A DNA stretch of 64,000 nucleotides from Perca fluviatilis (GCF_010015445.1 NC_053134.1:6720136-6784135), one strand, 5' to 3'; positions 1 to 12,361 are shown, counted from the first letter of the stretch. Notes: generated from the sequence alone by a model not told the origin. Made by a program: numbers and translations.

Positions 1-59
1 CAGTTTAAGTGTGACGGAGTTCACTAAAGTTGATCACATCACACCTCTTTTCCTTCCAG

Positions 60-1128
60 AGTCCACTCACCAAGACGAAAAAACTAATTGGTGATGCAGG
101 GATATCCTTCACAAATGCAGTAAGTATAATCAACAGCATTATTGTCATTATGTCTCATCAGGGATCATTAAAGGGACAGTTTGGATCTTTTGAAGTGGGG
201 TTGTATGAGCTACTTCTCCATAGTCAGTGTGTTAGCCCAGTTTGGAGAAGCAGGCTGGAGTACCGACACGGAAGCTAAGCAACGTAGACCTACTGCTGTG
301 GACGGGGGGCAGCAGCAGAAACGGATTTTAAAAAATCTATATCAGTTTAAGGGTACGCTATATTTATCTTCACCGCTTTACCTTGCTGTTAAACAGCCCT
401 TTACGACAGGGAACTGAAGCTGTGCTGTCTTCAAAGCCACCAGACTCCTTTGACAAAAATCAAAAAAAAAATTAAAAAAAAACCTCGCAGGACACGGGAG
501 TTGCTGGTCTACTGCTGCCTCGATCGGTTACTTTGTGTTATTGCGTGTCTTTAAGGAATTCAAACTAACCCTAAGTGGTTGAAAAAAAAAAAAGATATTT
601 GCACAGAGCCATTTTCCATCTCTCATCCTTTTTCCACCGTCATCCCCTCTCAGTTTGTCGCCAGCCCGCTGTGCTGCCCGAGTCGAGCCAGCATCCTGAC
701 AGGGAAATACCCCCACAACCACCACGTCATCAACAACACCTTAGAGGGAAACTGCAGCAGCAAAGTCTGGCAGAAGAGCGAGGAAGCACACACCTTCCCC
801 GCACTGCTGAAGACGTACGCCGGCTACCAGACCTTCTTCGCTGGGAAATACCTTAACCAGGTAGAGACCGCAGAGCTTCATGCTTTTGCATTTGTGTTTG
901 ATGGAACAACATAATGGGGTGTACATGATAATATGTGAATTTGAATTGCATCAAGACATTCTATTCTGCATGCTGAATTGTTTTAAAGTTGTGGTAGACA
1001 CTTTATTTTTGGTGTCAGCATATTGTAATTCAAGTGGTCTGAGAGAAAACTAGTCTTCTGCTCTTCCTCTCAGCTCTGTTGTTTTCAGGTTTTAGATAAT
1101 CTAGCTGTCACGGGAGACCTCGGCCTTT

Positions 1129-1216
<88 letters not shown>

Positions 1217-1223
1217 AAAAGAG

Positions 1224-1292
<69 letters not shown>

Positions 1293-4200
1293 CTAGGAAG
1301 GACTCTAGTTCAAATTCTGGCTCTTTAAGTGAACTACTTTTAATTGTTCAAGATTTAGCATTTATCTAAAGAATGAAGGAAGTGTAAAGACATTTCCCAT
1401 ACTGGTTTAGGTATGTTTACATCTGCTAATTGCACATCAAAGCAGGTTGACTTCCTGTTATTCATTAATCTGCCCTTACACTACATGTGTTTATCAGTAT
1501 GTACAGCGGGTTTAGTCCAAAAATATGGGAAACCGTGAAGGAACAGTGATTACTCTTCATCCATTTGCCAGGTCTTCTAATTGTTGTCAACCAATTGTCA
1601 ATTTGTCATCAAACTAAATGTTTTTTTTTTTTTAAATGCATGAAAAGAGAGCTGATCTGTGCAGCGTTTCTGTAACACCTCCAATTGAAAATTGACTTCA
1701 TGGATTTTCAGGTGATTGTAAACCGTTTAACACAGTCACAAGATCTTCTGTTATGCGATTTTATGTTGGGATAAAGTCCATCTGTCAAAGTTGCATCTAC
1801 CCTTGTGATAAACAGATGGTTAAATGGGGAACCGGGACATACTCTTCACCTAAATAGCAAACAAATGATGCTTAAACCTGTTTTCCCACTTCCCCTTCTC
1901 CCTCCCTGTATCTCAAGTGTTTCCTAACCATTTTCACTTGTGACCCCTTTAAAGTAAGCAATGTCAACTTGTGACCCCCTCCTCACAGGTCACCACACAC
2001 TTTGTCCCTTAGCGTGGACACTAGTGGTGAGCAGAGCATGGCTCATGGGATGGCAATTTCGGTCAGTATGTCTCAACTATCGGATGGCTTGCTATGAAAT
2101 GCAGTGCCTCATTCATTTGTCAAGTCACGTTAATTTATATAGCACATTTAAAACAGAAGTTGAGCCAAAGTGCTTTCCAGTCGAGGCAGATCTGCCTCAA
2201 TACAGATTATAGAAATAAAAGGTGCATAACAAGCAATAATACAAAATGTTATACATAACAAAGCTGACATGATAAACCAAATACAAGTAAAGAAATCTGT
2301 CTGAGGATGAATCCTACAGACTTTGGTGATCCCCTTTTCTAACTTTGATTTTGTTATATATTGATTGTACCTCTTTTTTATTTTTATTTTTTTTTGGTAG
2401 TGCCAATTGACAAAGCTTGTACAGTTTTGTGTGTACATGTCATTAAACAAATCCACATTTTACTGTCTGTGTGTTTCAGTACGGGCACTCAGAGGCTGGT
2501 GGAGTGGCGCACGTTCCTCCAGGCTGGAACTACTGGGTCGGACTGGTAAGACTGAAACCATTTTTGACCTTTTCAGCCACACATTTCCTCTGAGGCTCCT
2601 TCCAGTCTGTCAGCTTTAGTGCAGTTTTGGACAGAATGAAGCCTTTTAGCCATTAAACTGAACCTCCTTACTGATTCAGATTGCTCCAAACATCACAATA
2701 ACATGAAGTTCTGTCGCTTTTTATGTCGTTTACAGGGAGCTAAAGCAACAATGCACAAAATACTCCCAGATATTGCTCCTGCAGAGTCAGACTGTCAGGT
2801 TTGGTCTCTTATTAGGATGTATCCATACTCCACTAGCTGTCTGTGGGAGACCACTAACCTTTCCTCTGGCCGCCAGTGGACCGTTTTAGTTTCCCATGAT
2901 AAACTAAAGGTTGTGTCAGAGGTTTTATGACACTACATGCAAAAACAGTGTTTTGTCATGCACTGGTCAATTTTGAGCCCTTTGGCTTCCATAACACGTC
3001 TTCTTTCAGACTAGTGGAAAGATTTTTTTTACTAAGTTCCCTCAGTAAAAACCTTTGACTCAAATACGTCAACTAAATGAAACAAATATGTTGAACTTGG
3101 CTTTATCCAATGTTATATACAATAGTTCTGCATATTTAATTAGATAATGCCTAATTTGCATATTACAATTTTAGAAAACTTGTAATACAAAAAAAGTCTT
3201 AATGTAAGTTACCAACTGGGGGAAGTTGCATGGTGATATCCATAAGTTTGTGTCTTGTCTTAAGAAAATAAAAGTCTGGGAGGAAAATTATATTATTACT
3301 GAATATCAAAAGCAAAAATGTCAGTAGGATTTAACCCACCACTTGTACACAATTGTTTGAAGAGGACGTTTTAGCTCACTAACATCTCTGTGGGAAGTCT
3401 ATTTTTGTGCGTCCGTGTCACTCTGAGGTCAGTTCACGTCATCCTGTGACTGGAAGCTCTCTGCAGAAGGAGCCAGACTAATAAATGGGCCAAGATTAGC
3501 TCGCCTTTACCTCTCTAACCGGTTTACAGAAGTCATGAAAACAAGGGTCATGCCTGTAACACGACTGCAGTCTAGTCTAGTCTAGTTTATCTTCACCGTT
3601 ACTGAACAAACACAGATGGAAGGAGAACTGGTCTCATGACCTGACAGCTTATCATAACATGTGACACTGATACAGTGCCATGCAAAAAAAAAAAAAAAAT
3701 GCTAAATCAGTAATTTCATTAGTCGATAATCTCTGAACAACAACGTCAGCTAACGTTTTTTTGACACTATTAACACTATGATGGAACTAAACCTGACACT
3801 TCATAAGTCACACTAATAACGACCAATTTGACACAGTGTTCACATTCAGCAATTTTAGTTTACGTTTCAGTTTGGGTTCTAACCTGCGCCAGTAAATGAC
3901 CAACTTCTTCTCTGGGAACTACCAACGTTAAACTTCACAGCCGTCTCCTGCTCTCCCTCTAACAGATCAGACAGAGACTCAGCCAAAGGCGGGAGTCTGG
4001 CACAACCTCCTCCGATTGGCCAACACCACATTTCTGTTAACCCTTTCCTTGACTGGGTTACAGGTGCATAGCATCGGTGACCGCTACATTTAGTTACATT
4101 TTGTATTAGTTTTATATTTTTTTAAACGTACAGAACAGACGAACACAATTGAACCTGTAACTGTTTGTCCTCTGTCACTAACAGACACGTTTGCAAACTA

Positions 4201-7200
4201 ACTTGTAGCACCAAAATTGATTATTTTTTTATTTATAATAATAAAAAAATAAAAAAATAATTTTTAGGGGGGCTAAAATCACCAATGTTTACCGCCTACT
4301 CCTACTTCAGGTCCCTCTCAGCTCTAGTGTCTGATTGCATCATGACATTTAGAGAGTTTTGGTTCACGTGTCAGTAAATTTGCCTGTGATTATTTTGAAA
4401 TTAACGTAATGTAATCTGCAAACTTGCTTTCAGAAAATTGACGAATCAAAGATGCTACACCCAGCGAGGTGCAAGGCTATAAGTGCTGACCACCTAAAAG
4501 CCTTTTGACATATTTGTTATTCTGCGTCTATGGTCTGTCCAAATTATGGGCTTTAACACTTGCTGTGCTTAAGGGGGGACATGTCTACTACAAAATGAGA
4601 CAGAAGCATAACAAAAAATGCTCCATTCCAAAATAAGGGTATTTCATAAAAGTGGTTTGTTTTCCAGGAGAAGAACTCTAAATACTACAACTACACTCTG
4701 TCAGTGAATGGAAAGCCTGAGGAGCACGGAGCAGACTACAGCAAAGACTACCTGACAGACGTCCTGGTGAGACAACTGAGCAATGTTACAATCAATCACT
4801 TTACCTCTTTATATTATCTCCTTTTAATAGGTGTTGGCTGAAAATGTTAAATTGTGACTTTGTCATATTAACCAATAACTGAAAAGATAATACAAAGCCT
4901 ATTTGGATATAAATGAAATTGACTTATCTAGAAAAAACCTTTGGCTTTTTAGAGCAACTTTTAATACAACAAATTACTTTTTAAGTAGTCCGGATCAAAT
5001 CCCTTTGCTACGGGAAATAACAAAGCTAGCAAGCTACACTCTGAAAATAGCAAGTTTTAAAGAAAATTTGGATCGTGCAATAAAGCAGGCCTTCTTGGTT
5101 GTTTTCCCAGAATGATTGCATAGATTTACAAATAATATATTTACGTCATTTACTATCCAACTGGGACGTTTTGGGACCGATTAGTGGGATTGCTGTGGAC
5201 GAAGTACACACGGCGATACATTTAACCATGTATCCAACTTTAAATAGCTCACTCTACTGTACTGTGTGAACAGTTATTTCATTTATAACTTCATTTCATA
5301 TTTTATGTGGCGTTTTCTTTAGCGGGGTGCAAACGTTCCACCAAAACAAGTTCCTTCCCCGCAACGAATTTGCATTGCGACCGTCGCTGCGTCCGGAGCT
5401 TAGCACCGCCCAAGACGATTGTGATTGGTTTAAAGAAATGCAAACAGAGCATTTTTTTTTTCCTATCCTAGAATATATGTGTGGTGTAGCCAGACCTTAT
5501 CTCCACAGCGCTGTGGAGATAAGGTCTGGCAATGCAAGACTACGTTTTTAGTAACTAGAAGTAACATTTTTGGTCTCACTCTCTCTCTCAGGCAAACCGG
5601 TCTCTGGACTTCCTCCAGTATAAATCCAACTACCAGCCGTTCTTCATGATGGTGTCCATTCCGGCCCCCCACTCCCCTTGGACAGCGGCTCCTCAGTACC
5701 AGAACAGCTTCAACAACACCAAGGCTCCCAGAGACCCCAACTTTAACGTCCACGGCAAGGTACGGCTTCTCTTGGGACTTTTTTTTTTTTTTATCCTCTA
5801 TGAAAATTGGACATCACTCTTCTGTTGAACTCCAACAGGTGGTCTTGTCAGGATGCAAAAAGATATTGCGATTTAACGCATCCTGCATCCATTTTTGTTT
5901 TCTTTCAATCTCTCTTTAGGACAAACACTGGTTGATCAGACAGGCTAAAACCCCCATGTCCAACTCTTCTGTTCAGTTTCTGGATGATGCTTTCAGGAAA
6001 CGGTCAGTCTGTGCTGCTTCGTGACTTCCTCTTTCTCTCTTCTTCCACAGCTGCTCTGCATTTGTCTTTGCATCATTCATTCTCTTCCTTAAGTTTGATT
6101 TATACTTCTGTGTAAAGCTCGGCTGTGGCTTGGTAGCATTGCATTTCCCCCCCGACTCATTTCCTGTCTCTCCTTCTCCATAAACAACATGAAATCAAGG
6201 AGAAGGTTAACTTTTCCTGTTACAGATTTCCCACCGTGGTCAGAAAGCACAGGGGAGACACTTTGTTTTTCTCACTGACTCTAGAGTCGCTACTCCCTCT
6301 GAAGATAATCACCTTCACTCTCTCACTTCTCCCTCGCTCCATCACCCACTCCCCCACACCAGCGCACCAGTATAAACATCAGGCCACTTACGTAGGCTAC
6401 GGTGAAAGCTCTGCGTGGAGCCTCCGCAGAACCATAAATCACGCTTTATTATCACCCCGTTCCTGTCATTTCTCCTCTCCTCTTCTTATTCGTCCTTATT
6501 ATTTCAGTAGTTTTGCTGTTTCCATATATTTTGCGGCCAGATTTGTTCCCGAGTTTGGTTTCACTGCAGGTTTCTTGTTGCTCACTCTGGTCTGTAGGTG
6601 GCGAACGTTGCTGTCCGTGGACGACCTGGTGGAGAAAATAGTGAAGAGGTTGGAGGTCGGCGTTGAACTGGACAATACGTACATCTTCTTTACCTCTGAC
6701 AACGGCTACCACACAGGTACACACACCACACACACACACCTTAACTTAGTAGTGCTTTACAAGTAAAAGTCCTGAATTCAAAATGCTACTTATTATAAGT
6801 AAAGGTATTATCAGCCAAATGTACCTAAAGTATCCAAATAAAAATTTCTCATTATGCAGAATAGTCCTTTTAAAATGTTATATTATAGAATATTCTATTA
6901 TTCTGTTTTTATCACTGTTTCAGAGCTTTTTAATGTCAATGTGGAGCCAATTTTAGATACTTTTTTTAGTACTGAGTAAATTTTTAGTGTACTTCTGCAT
7001 CATATTATATATATATATAATGTATTTCATCGAAAAGTAACTAGTACCTGTGTCGAAGTGGAGTAAAAAGTACAACATTTCCCTGTGAAATGTAACAGAG
7101 TATAAAGTAGCATAGAATGAAAATACTAGAGTGAAGTAGCCTAAAAATCTAGACTCACCCTAACGGTCAGTCTAGGCACTCTCCGTTGACTTGCGAGCTG

Positions 7201-10200
7201 GAAAAACCAAACTCTGGTCAGGCCAATCACATCGTGTATAGAGTCGGTGGGCGGGGCTTATGGCTGCTGCTGCTGCTGGGAACAGCGGTCTTCTGGAAGA
7301 CTTGGAGTTCAGCTTTTCTTTGAGAAAAGAGCAAAGAACGGCACTGAAGTCATTCTTAAAAAAGGAAGATGTGTTCGGAGTTTTGCCGACCGGATACGGC
7401 AAAAGTTTAATCTATCAACTAGCTCCGCTACCTTCTTCATTACTCTGGTTGTAGCACTATCCTATTGCGTGCAGAGGGAATTTGAAAGACAACCGTTTAT
7501 CCCGCCCCTCGGATTGAGCCCTGCCAATGGTGAGTTCCCAGACCGAACATCTTGATGTGGGTCTGGCTTGTCAGGCTAAGAGTGAAGTACAAGCATGTCA
7601 AAATTATACTCAGGCCAGGACAGTACTTGAATAAAGTTCCATCCCACCACTGCTGCTGTCAAGGACGGTTTGTCTTTTATCAAAACCTCGTTAACATATC
7701 TGAATTAAATTAAGTTTGGAGAAAAGTTGGAAAGAAAGGAAGGATCCTGGTATTTTTACCATTATTTTTTTTTTACCAAAAACAAACCAATTTGAAACTA
7801 GTTTGTGGTTTCTTTCTCTTTCAGGTCAGTTCTCTCTTCCTCTGGATAAGAGGCAGCTCTACGAGTTTGACATCCGAGTTCCTCTCATGGTCAGAGGACC
7901 AAACATCAAGCCCAACCAGACCAGCCAGGTACAAACACACACCTGTGTTATGTCCATTTGTGTTTCCTCCACTCAGTGTATCCCTGCAGTATCTGTTGAA
8001 CTGGACTAAACCAACTGGTGTTGTTGTCAGATGCTGCTGTCCAACGTCGACCTCGGTCCGACCATCCTGGACATCGCCGGCTACAACGTCAACAAGACGC
8101 AGATGGACGGCATGTCCTTCCTGCCCGTTATGGTGAGATCACTCAGCTGATGGTTTTCTTTTTCAGCGTCTGATTAACACAAAACAGACCTACTGTCATC
8201 ATAAAGAAAGAGAGATGTAGCATCACAGTGACAGCTGGCACTATCACTTCATTAAAGGTGCAATATGTAATATTGTATGTAATACTGGCAGCTAGCGGTT
8301 AAAATAGTTACTGCAGTACCAATTCAAAATACTGGAGAGTCGTTTCCCCCGCCCCCTCCTGCCCAGACTCGAAGTTCACGGGGGTTGCCAGGCTGAGACC
8401 GCAGCATTCACAACAACGTTGCTAGACGCATTTCTCACATAGCCAGACATTACTTCACAGCACAGCAGAGTAGCTAACGTTAGATGCTAGTCTCACATAG
8501 CCATACATTACTCCACAGCACAGCAGAGTAGCTAACGTTAGATGCTAGTCTCACATAGCCAGACATTACTCCACAGCACAGCAGAGTAGCTAACGTTATG
8601 CTGGCTGTATCGACAGTCATAAAAGCCCGTGCTCACGCGGAGCCATAGATATATACACGACGCGGAGCTCTGTAACCAACTGACAGACACACTTTTCCGG
8701 CTTAAAATTACAGTATGAACCGCTAAAAACACAACAACCTCACCGTCCTCTCCACACGCCAGTCAGGCACACTTCCTCGGCTTAGAATTACAATACGAAA
8801 CGCTAAATATACCACTAGCTACCTTGCCGACGGAACACACTTCATTGGCTTAGAATTACGGCAACAATCGCTAAACACACTGCAAACTCATAGTCCTCTC
8901 TTTCCGATTTACAGCCCCCCTCTCGTGGCTTAAAATAACTCACCGTTGTCGGCTCCAGCTGCTGAACTACACGTTGTAAACAGCCATGGCCCGCTTGCCT
9001 GGTCCTCCCGGTAACGTTAGCAGTTAACAGGGTTAGTATGGCGGCGTTAGCCAGGACCAGTCAGGATCACTTTACTGGCTGTGTCTCAATTGTTTTTGCA
9101 AGTAACCAACTCGGGTACTCTAGCTATATAATTCAATGCGAGTACACAAATGTTGAAATGACATAAAATGCCCGTCACTAGTAGCTGTGATAAATTAGCC
9201 TGAAGCTATGCTTACCTGTTCATGAGAAAATAAGCCAACTCTGCGTCCTTTTGGGCTCTAAGCTGTCTCCATCTTTCAAATACATCTCCATTATTTACCA
9301 GGGGGTTGTTATGTCTCTGGTCACGCAACTGTTAGAAACATGCCGTTTACTTTTTTTTTTTAGAATCTATCTTCGTTGATCCTGTTCGTTTGTTTGCTGC
9401 TTTCATGGCTGTACTACCGTTACAGCTGTAGCGCGCTGGGTCTACGTTTTTCCAGGTATATCTGGCAACCCGGCCTGGCTGTCAAACTGGGCCGTTGATA
9501 ACAACCACAGACCAAAACATAAACATAAATTCCGTCAGGGAATGTAAATTTCAAAAAGAAAAAATACTGAGATTAGCATTGTTGTCAGAAAAGATAGTAT
9601 TTCAGTTTAACATGTTTCCTTAATATCTGATGAGGCATTGGTGTCATTTTTGGATTTATTACAGTACAAATATTACATATTGGACCTTTAACACTAAAAT
9701 ATTTAAGGCTCATCGTTTTTTTTCGCTGCTCACATTTCTGCTATTTCTTTTTTATATTTCAGTGTTATTAAACATAAATAAATGTGGATTTTGAAGTGAG
9801 AACAAAATGGCAGTTAAATCTGACACCCGGATTACAAAAATCCTTTTGTTTTTAAAAAAAAAAGGAGCCAATTGTTTAAACTGGTTTTCACCCCAATATT
9901 TGTAAAACTAAAGATGAAAGCTGGCATTATAATTAATAAATACAAAAATAAATGACTCAAATAAATTAATAAAGAAAGAAATGTAGAAATAAAAGCTTTA
10001 ATTATCAAATACATGTGCAGGTTAATTTTTAACTAAATATGCACAGAAATAGAAAAATAAATAAAATGTATTTCATTTTTTTAGAGTAATTTATGTATTT
10101 ATTATAATGGCAGCTTTAGTCCTCCATAAATCTATATACAAATACAATTTTCTTTTTTTAAGATGAACTAAAAATAAAAATAGTAAGGTTGCAGTGCTTA

Positions 10201-10254
10201 AATTTACAAAAGAAGATCAATAAGTGGGTGTCACAAAAATGTTATGATTGTGCT

Positions 10255-10285
<31 letters not shown>

Positions 10286-12064
10286 GACCAGGAGGGGAAG
10301 ATGAACAGCAGCAGCTGGAGAACTGACATCCTGGTGGAGTATGAAGGAGAGGGCAGCAACGTGACGGACCCGGCCTGCCCTCTGCTGGGACCAGGAGTGT
10401 CGGTACGAGACGAAACCTTAATATTATCTGCGGAGGGAAAAATCAGCATAAAAACCTTTTATATGTCATTCTTCCATCTGCCCTCTTTCTCCAGGAGTGT
10501 TTCCCAGACTGTGTGTGTGAGGACTCTTACAACAACACCTACGCATGTGTGCGCACAGTCGCCCCCTCTGCCAACCTGCAGTACTGCGAGTTCGACGATA
10601 ATGAGGTTTGTTTTTCCCCTGGCAGTGTTCATTTTGTAGCATCTTATTATTAGTTTTGACCTTAGAAAGATTAAGAAGTATACAATAAAATGTATGTGTT
10701 CCTGTTTTTGTGTGTAAGTGAGTGATGGGAACAACAGTCTTTGAAATTGGTCCAGTATTAAGCGTGAACGCTGTGACCGGCAGCCAGAAACCGCTTTGAC
10801 ATCACTAGCGCCAAACCCACCAGACTCTATTTAAAAAATCTATATATATATATATATATAGCCCTTAGTCCTGGAGACTGCAGCGATTTCGCTTAATACT
10901 GAACCAGTGTCAAAGATTGTTGTTCCCATCAGTCACTTAGACACAAAACGTAGGAAAAAAAAAAGGGTCCAGGTTGAAAAAAAAACAGTTACCCTTTAAA
11001 GCCACGATGTTTATGTGAAGATTTCTTAACTTGACACCATCTGGTGGTCGAATGCATCTGTGCCGAAGTTTTTTGAGGTGTACACTTTGACAGTGACATC
11101 GTTTGTGGATGTTCGCCCCCTGTAGGTGTTTGTAGAAGTCTACAACGTGACCGCAGACCCCTACCAGCTGACCAACATCGCAAAGACCATCGACCAGGAA
11201 GTCCTGGAGAAGATGAACCACCGGTTGATGATGCTGCAGTCCTGCTCCGGACAGTCGTGTCGGACACCCGGCGTGTACGATCCAAGGTCTGTTCCTATTA
11301 AAAAAAAAAAAAACGAGAGATGGTTGAACTACAGTGTGCTTGTGTTAGGCATTTTTAAAATCCACATTTTTGTTTTTATCCAAATCTGATGTTTTAAAAA
11401 TGAATTGTTTCTGTTGTTTAATATTTAAAAACTGCGAATTTAGTGTTTATTCTAATAAAACACATTATATTTTTTATTTTACGGGTCCATAATTTCTGAG
11501 TAATAATTCAATTTCCACTTGAACTAATTATAGGGGAAAAAAATTTTCTTGAAAGAAAAGCTCCATTTAAACCCATTTAAACATTAAGTTATTAATTTAT
11601 TATTGGGAAATTTATTTCTAGCCTCGTGAGACCGTCCTGATCTCGCAAGCTCCAGTTTTCCACTCGCAGATCAGTCTGGCATCTTGAGATAGAGAAAATT
11701 TGGAGCCGTTCGCCAAACCACCGGGCCAATCAGCGTTGGTTTTGAGGCGGGTTTAGGTGGTGATAGACAGATGGTTTATCCAATCAGCTAACCAGTATTT
11801 GCTTTTTTTCTTTTGGATCCTTCTTTTGGAATATGGACCGGGAACCTGAAAGGGTGCCTTTTTATTCCTAAATTCTCGTTACACAAACGGCAAATATCCT
11901 TTACCGACATGTTGCTTGCTTGCTGAGCTAATGAGCTATGCTTTGCCTGCAGCAGCAGGGGCTTGTGATTGTATTTTCATACGCTTCGCTGATTTGATTG
12001 GTTGATTTGGCCCCCAATCAGCTAACCAGTAATTTCGCCCCTTCCTATATATATATATATATAT

Positions 12065-12143
<79 letters not shown>

Positions 12144-12361
12144 TCTATAAAAATTACAGCCCCACAAAAACTATTTTTGTAAATATATTATTATCTATTC
12201 TATGGCACAAATTCATGTTAAATCCACTTTACTGGACATCCGCAGTACTTAAAAACAGCCGAACTAACCCAAGCTCTGTCTTGTATTTTCCCAGGTATAA
12301 ATTCGACCCACGACAGATGTTTACGAGCCACAGCTGGCGGCTCGGCAGACTCCGACAGTAG
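60..12361 (+). CDS. gns: N-acetylglucosamine-6-sulfatase (partial, exons 2-14)
   Basis: Lysosomal sulfatase that removes 6-sulfate from N-acetylglucosamine ends of heparan and keratan sulfate; its loss causes mucopolysaccharidosis IIID in people. Exons: 60-119, 654-860, 2480-2545, 4668-4766, 5592-5759, 5920-6002, 6598-6716, 7825-7928, 8031-8132, 10292-10402, 10495-10605, 11126-11286, 12295-12361. All have AG/GT borders and sum to 1458 nt in frame (485 residues plus TAG). Seen in the translation: the sulfatase signature [12 protein letters not shown], the segment [13 protein letters not shown], the metal-site motif [20 protein letters not shown], and the Cys-rich stretch [18 protein letters not shown]. 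Several N-glycosylation sequons (NNT, NYT, NSS, NQT) fit a secreted or lysosomal protein. Human GNS has 552 residues and 14 exons, so only the first exon (signal peptide and start) is missing, left of the window. No frameshift or stop interrupts it. Identification is near certain. Confidence 0.96.
654..860 (+). CDS. gns: gns exon with the sulfatase active-site signature
   Basis: This 69-codon exon starts after a pyrimidine-rich acceptor ending CTCTCAG and stops at CAG|GTAGAG. It encodes [18 protein letters not shown], followed by [15 protein letters not shown]. In sulfatases the first Cys of the C-x-P-S-R motif, here the TGC at 672-674, is oxidised to formylglycine by SUMF1 and performs catalysis. 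The motif is intact, so the enzyme is predicted to be active. Confidence 0.95.
1133..1291. repeat. compound (GA)n / A-tract microsatellite in a gns intron
   Basis: About 40 GA dinucleotides, then a pure A tract of roughly 45 bases, then about 11 more GA units. The plus strand is all purine across the block. The two GA blocks flank the A run, so slippage or an old poly(A) insertion into a GA repeat are both possible. Confidence 0.95.
2940..4660. other. gns intron without recognisable feature
   Basis: Intronic sequence between the 2480-2545 and 4668-4766 exons. I see only AT-rich unique-looking sequence, a short CTAGT tandem near 3575-3590, A-runs and an AT-rich block near 4215-4262. No reading frame with family resemblance. 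The segment 2130-2230 before it resembles a degraded fish retroposon tail (weak). Confidence 0.5.
5490..5529. repeat. perfect 40-bp palindrome in a gns intron
   Basis: CCAGACCTTATCTCCACAGC is followed at once by its exact reverse complement, giving a 20-bp stem without a loop. It ends 62 bp upstream of the gns exon that starts at 5592. The surrounding text (TGTGGTGTAGCCAGACC ... GGTCTGGCAATGCAAGACTA) looks like the end of a teleost MITE rather than a host structure. Confidence 0.9.
7137..7578 (+). mobile_element. TAGCCT/AGGCTA element, copy 1, with 9-bp target duplication and helicase fragment
   Basis: A 442-bp insertion in a gns intron. It starts TAGCCTAAAAATCTAGAC and ends GTCTGGCTTGTCAGGCTA, so the ends are imperfect inverted repeats. 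AGAGTGAAG stands directly before (7128-7136) and directly after (7579-7587): a perfect 9-bp target duplication. Inside, ATG at 7260 opens 64 codons holding [15 protein letters not shown] and then [16 protein letters not shown], i.e. the N-terminal helicase motif and Walker A box of RecQ-like DEAD helicases; the frame then stops. So this is an internally deleted, non-autonomous copy of an element that once carried a helicase. A 9-bp duplication is usual for Mutator-like (MULE) transposons, but I cannot assign a superfamily. Confidence 0.85.
7260..7454 (+). pseudogene. truncated RecQ-like helicase N-terminus inside the transposon
   Basis: Sixty-four codons. It starts with an Ala run, continues with [17 protein letters not shown], then the ATP-binding loop [15 protein letters not shown], and ends a few codons later. 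Full RecQ helicase domains need about 350 residues with DEAD and motif VI; none of these follow. A second copy with the same extent lies reversed in 39575-40048, which shows that the truncation belongs to the element, not to this locus. Confidence 0.75.
8256..9687. mobile_element. TTAA-flanked non-autonomous element, copy 1 (piggyBac-like)
   Basis: TTAA at 8252-8255 and 9688-9691 bracket 1432 bp with inverted ends: AAGGTGCAATATGTAATA at the left, TATTACATATTGGACCT at the right. It lies in the gns intron between the 8031-8132 and 10292-10402 exons. There is no transposase frame. The interior has three 58-bp tandem units (8434-8597) and a looser series built on CGGCTTAAAATTACAGTATG (near 8699, 8777, 8845). 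A second copy is at 60232-61574. TTAA target choice and end structure suggest mobilisation by a piggyBac-type enzyme (inference). Confidence 0.85.
8434..8597. repeat. 58-bp tandem repeat, about 2.8 copies, within the TTAA element
   Basis: Units start with CTCACATAGCCA at 8434, 8492 and 8550 and each ends in a GTAGCTAACGTTA motif. The copy at 60232-61574 has a single unit, so this copy expanded after transposition. Confidence 0.9.
10256..10286 (+). repeat. (CTGT)n tract forming the pyrimidine tract of a gns acceptor
   Basis: Nearly eight CTGT units run up to ACCAG at 10287-10291, the acceptor of the exon 10292-10402. The microsatellite itself supplies the pyrimidine-rich tract for the splice site. 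Confidence 0.9.
11619..12045. mobile_element. possible truncated TAGCCT-type element
   Basis: Starts TAGCCTCGTGAGACCGTC, sharing the first six bases with the TAGCCT family, and holds CCAATCAG motifs. No matching right end or duplication is seen: the sequence runs into the TA/GATA microsatellite at 12046. A common fish repeat of unclear class, in the last gns intron. Confidence 0.4.
12046..12143. repeat. (TA)n-(GATA)n microsatellite
   Basis: About ten TA units followed by about nineteen GATA/ATAG units, in the last gns intron. Confidence 0.97.

Noticed and set aside
5490..5529. microRNA hairpin
   Set aside because: The stem is perfect, only 20 bp, and loopless, unlike a pre-miRNA; its flanks look like a MITE end.
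7260..7555. Small helicase-like or nested gene inside a gns intron
   Set aside because: The helicase part is cut after Walker A, is bordered by transposon ends with a 9-bp duplication, and recurs at 39575-40048.
10937..11285. Minus-strand frames over the gns exon at 11126-11286
   Set aside because: Antisense shadows; the plus-strand reading matches GNS with correct splice sites.
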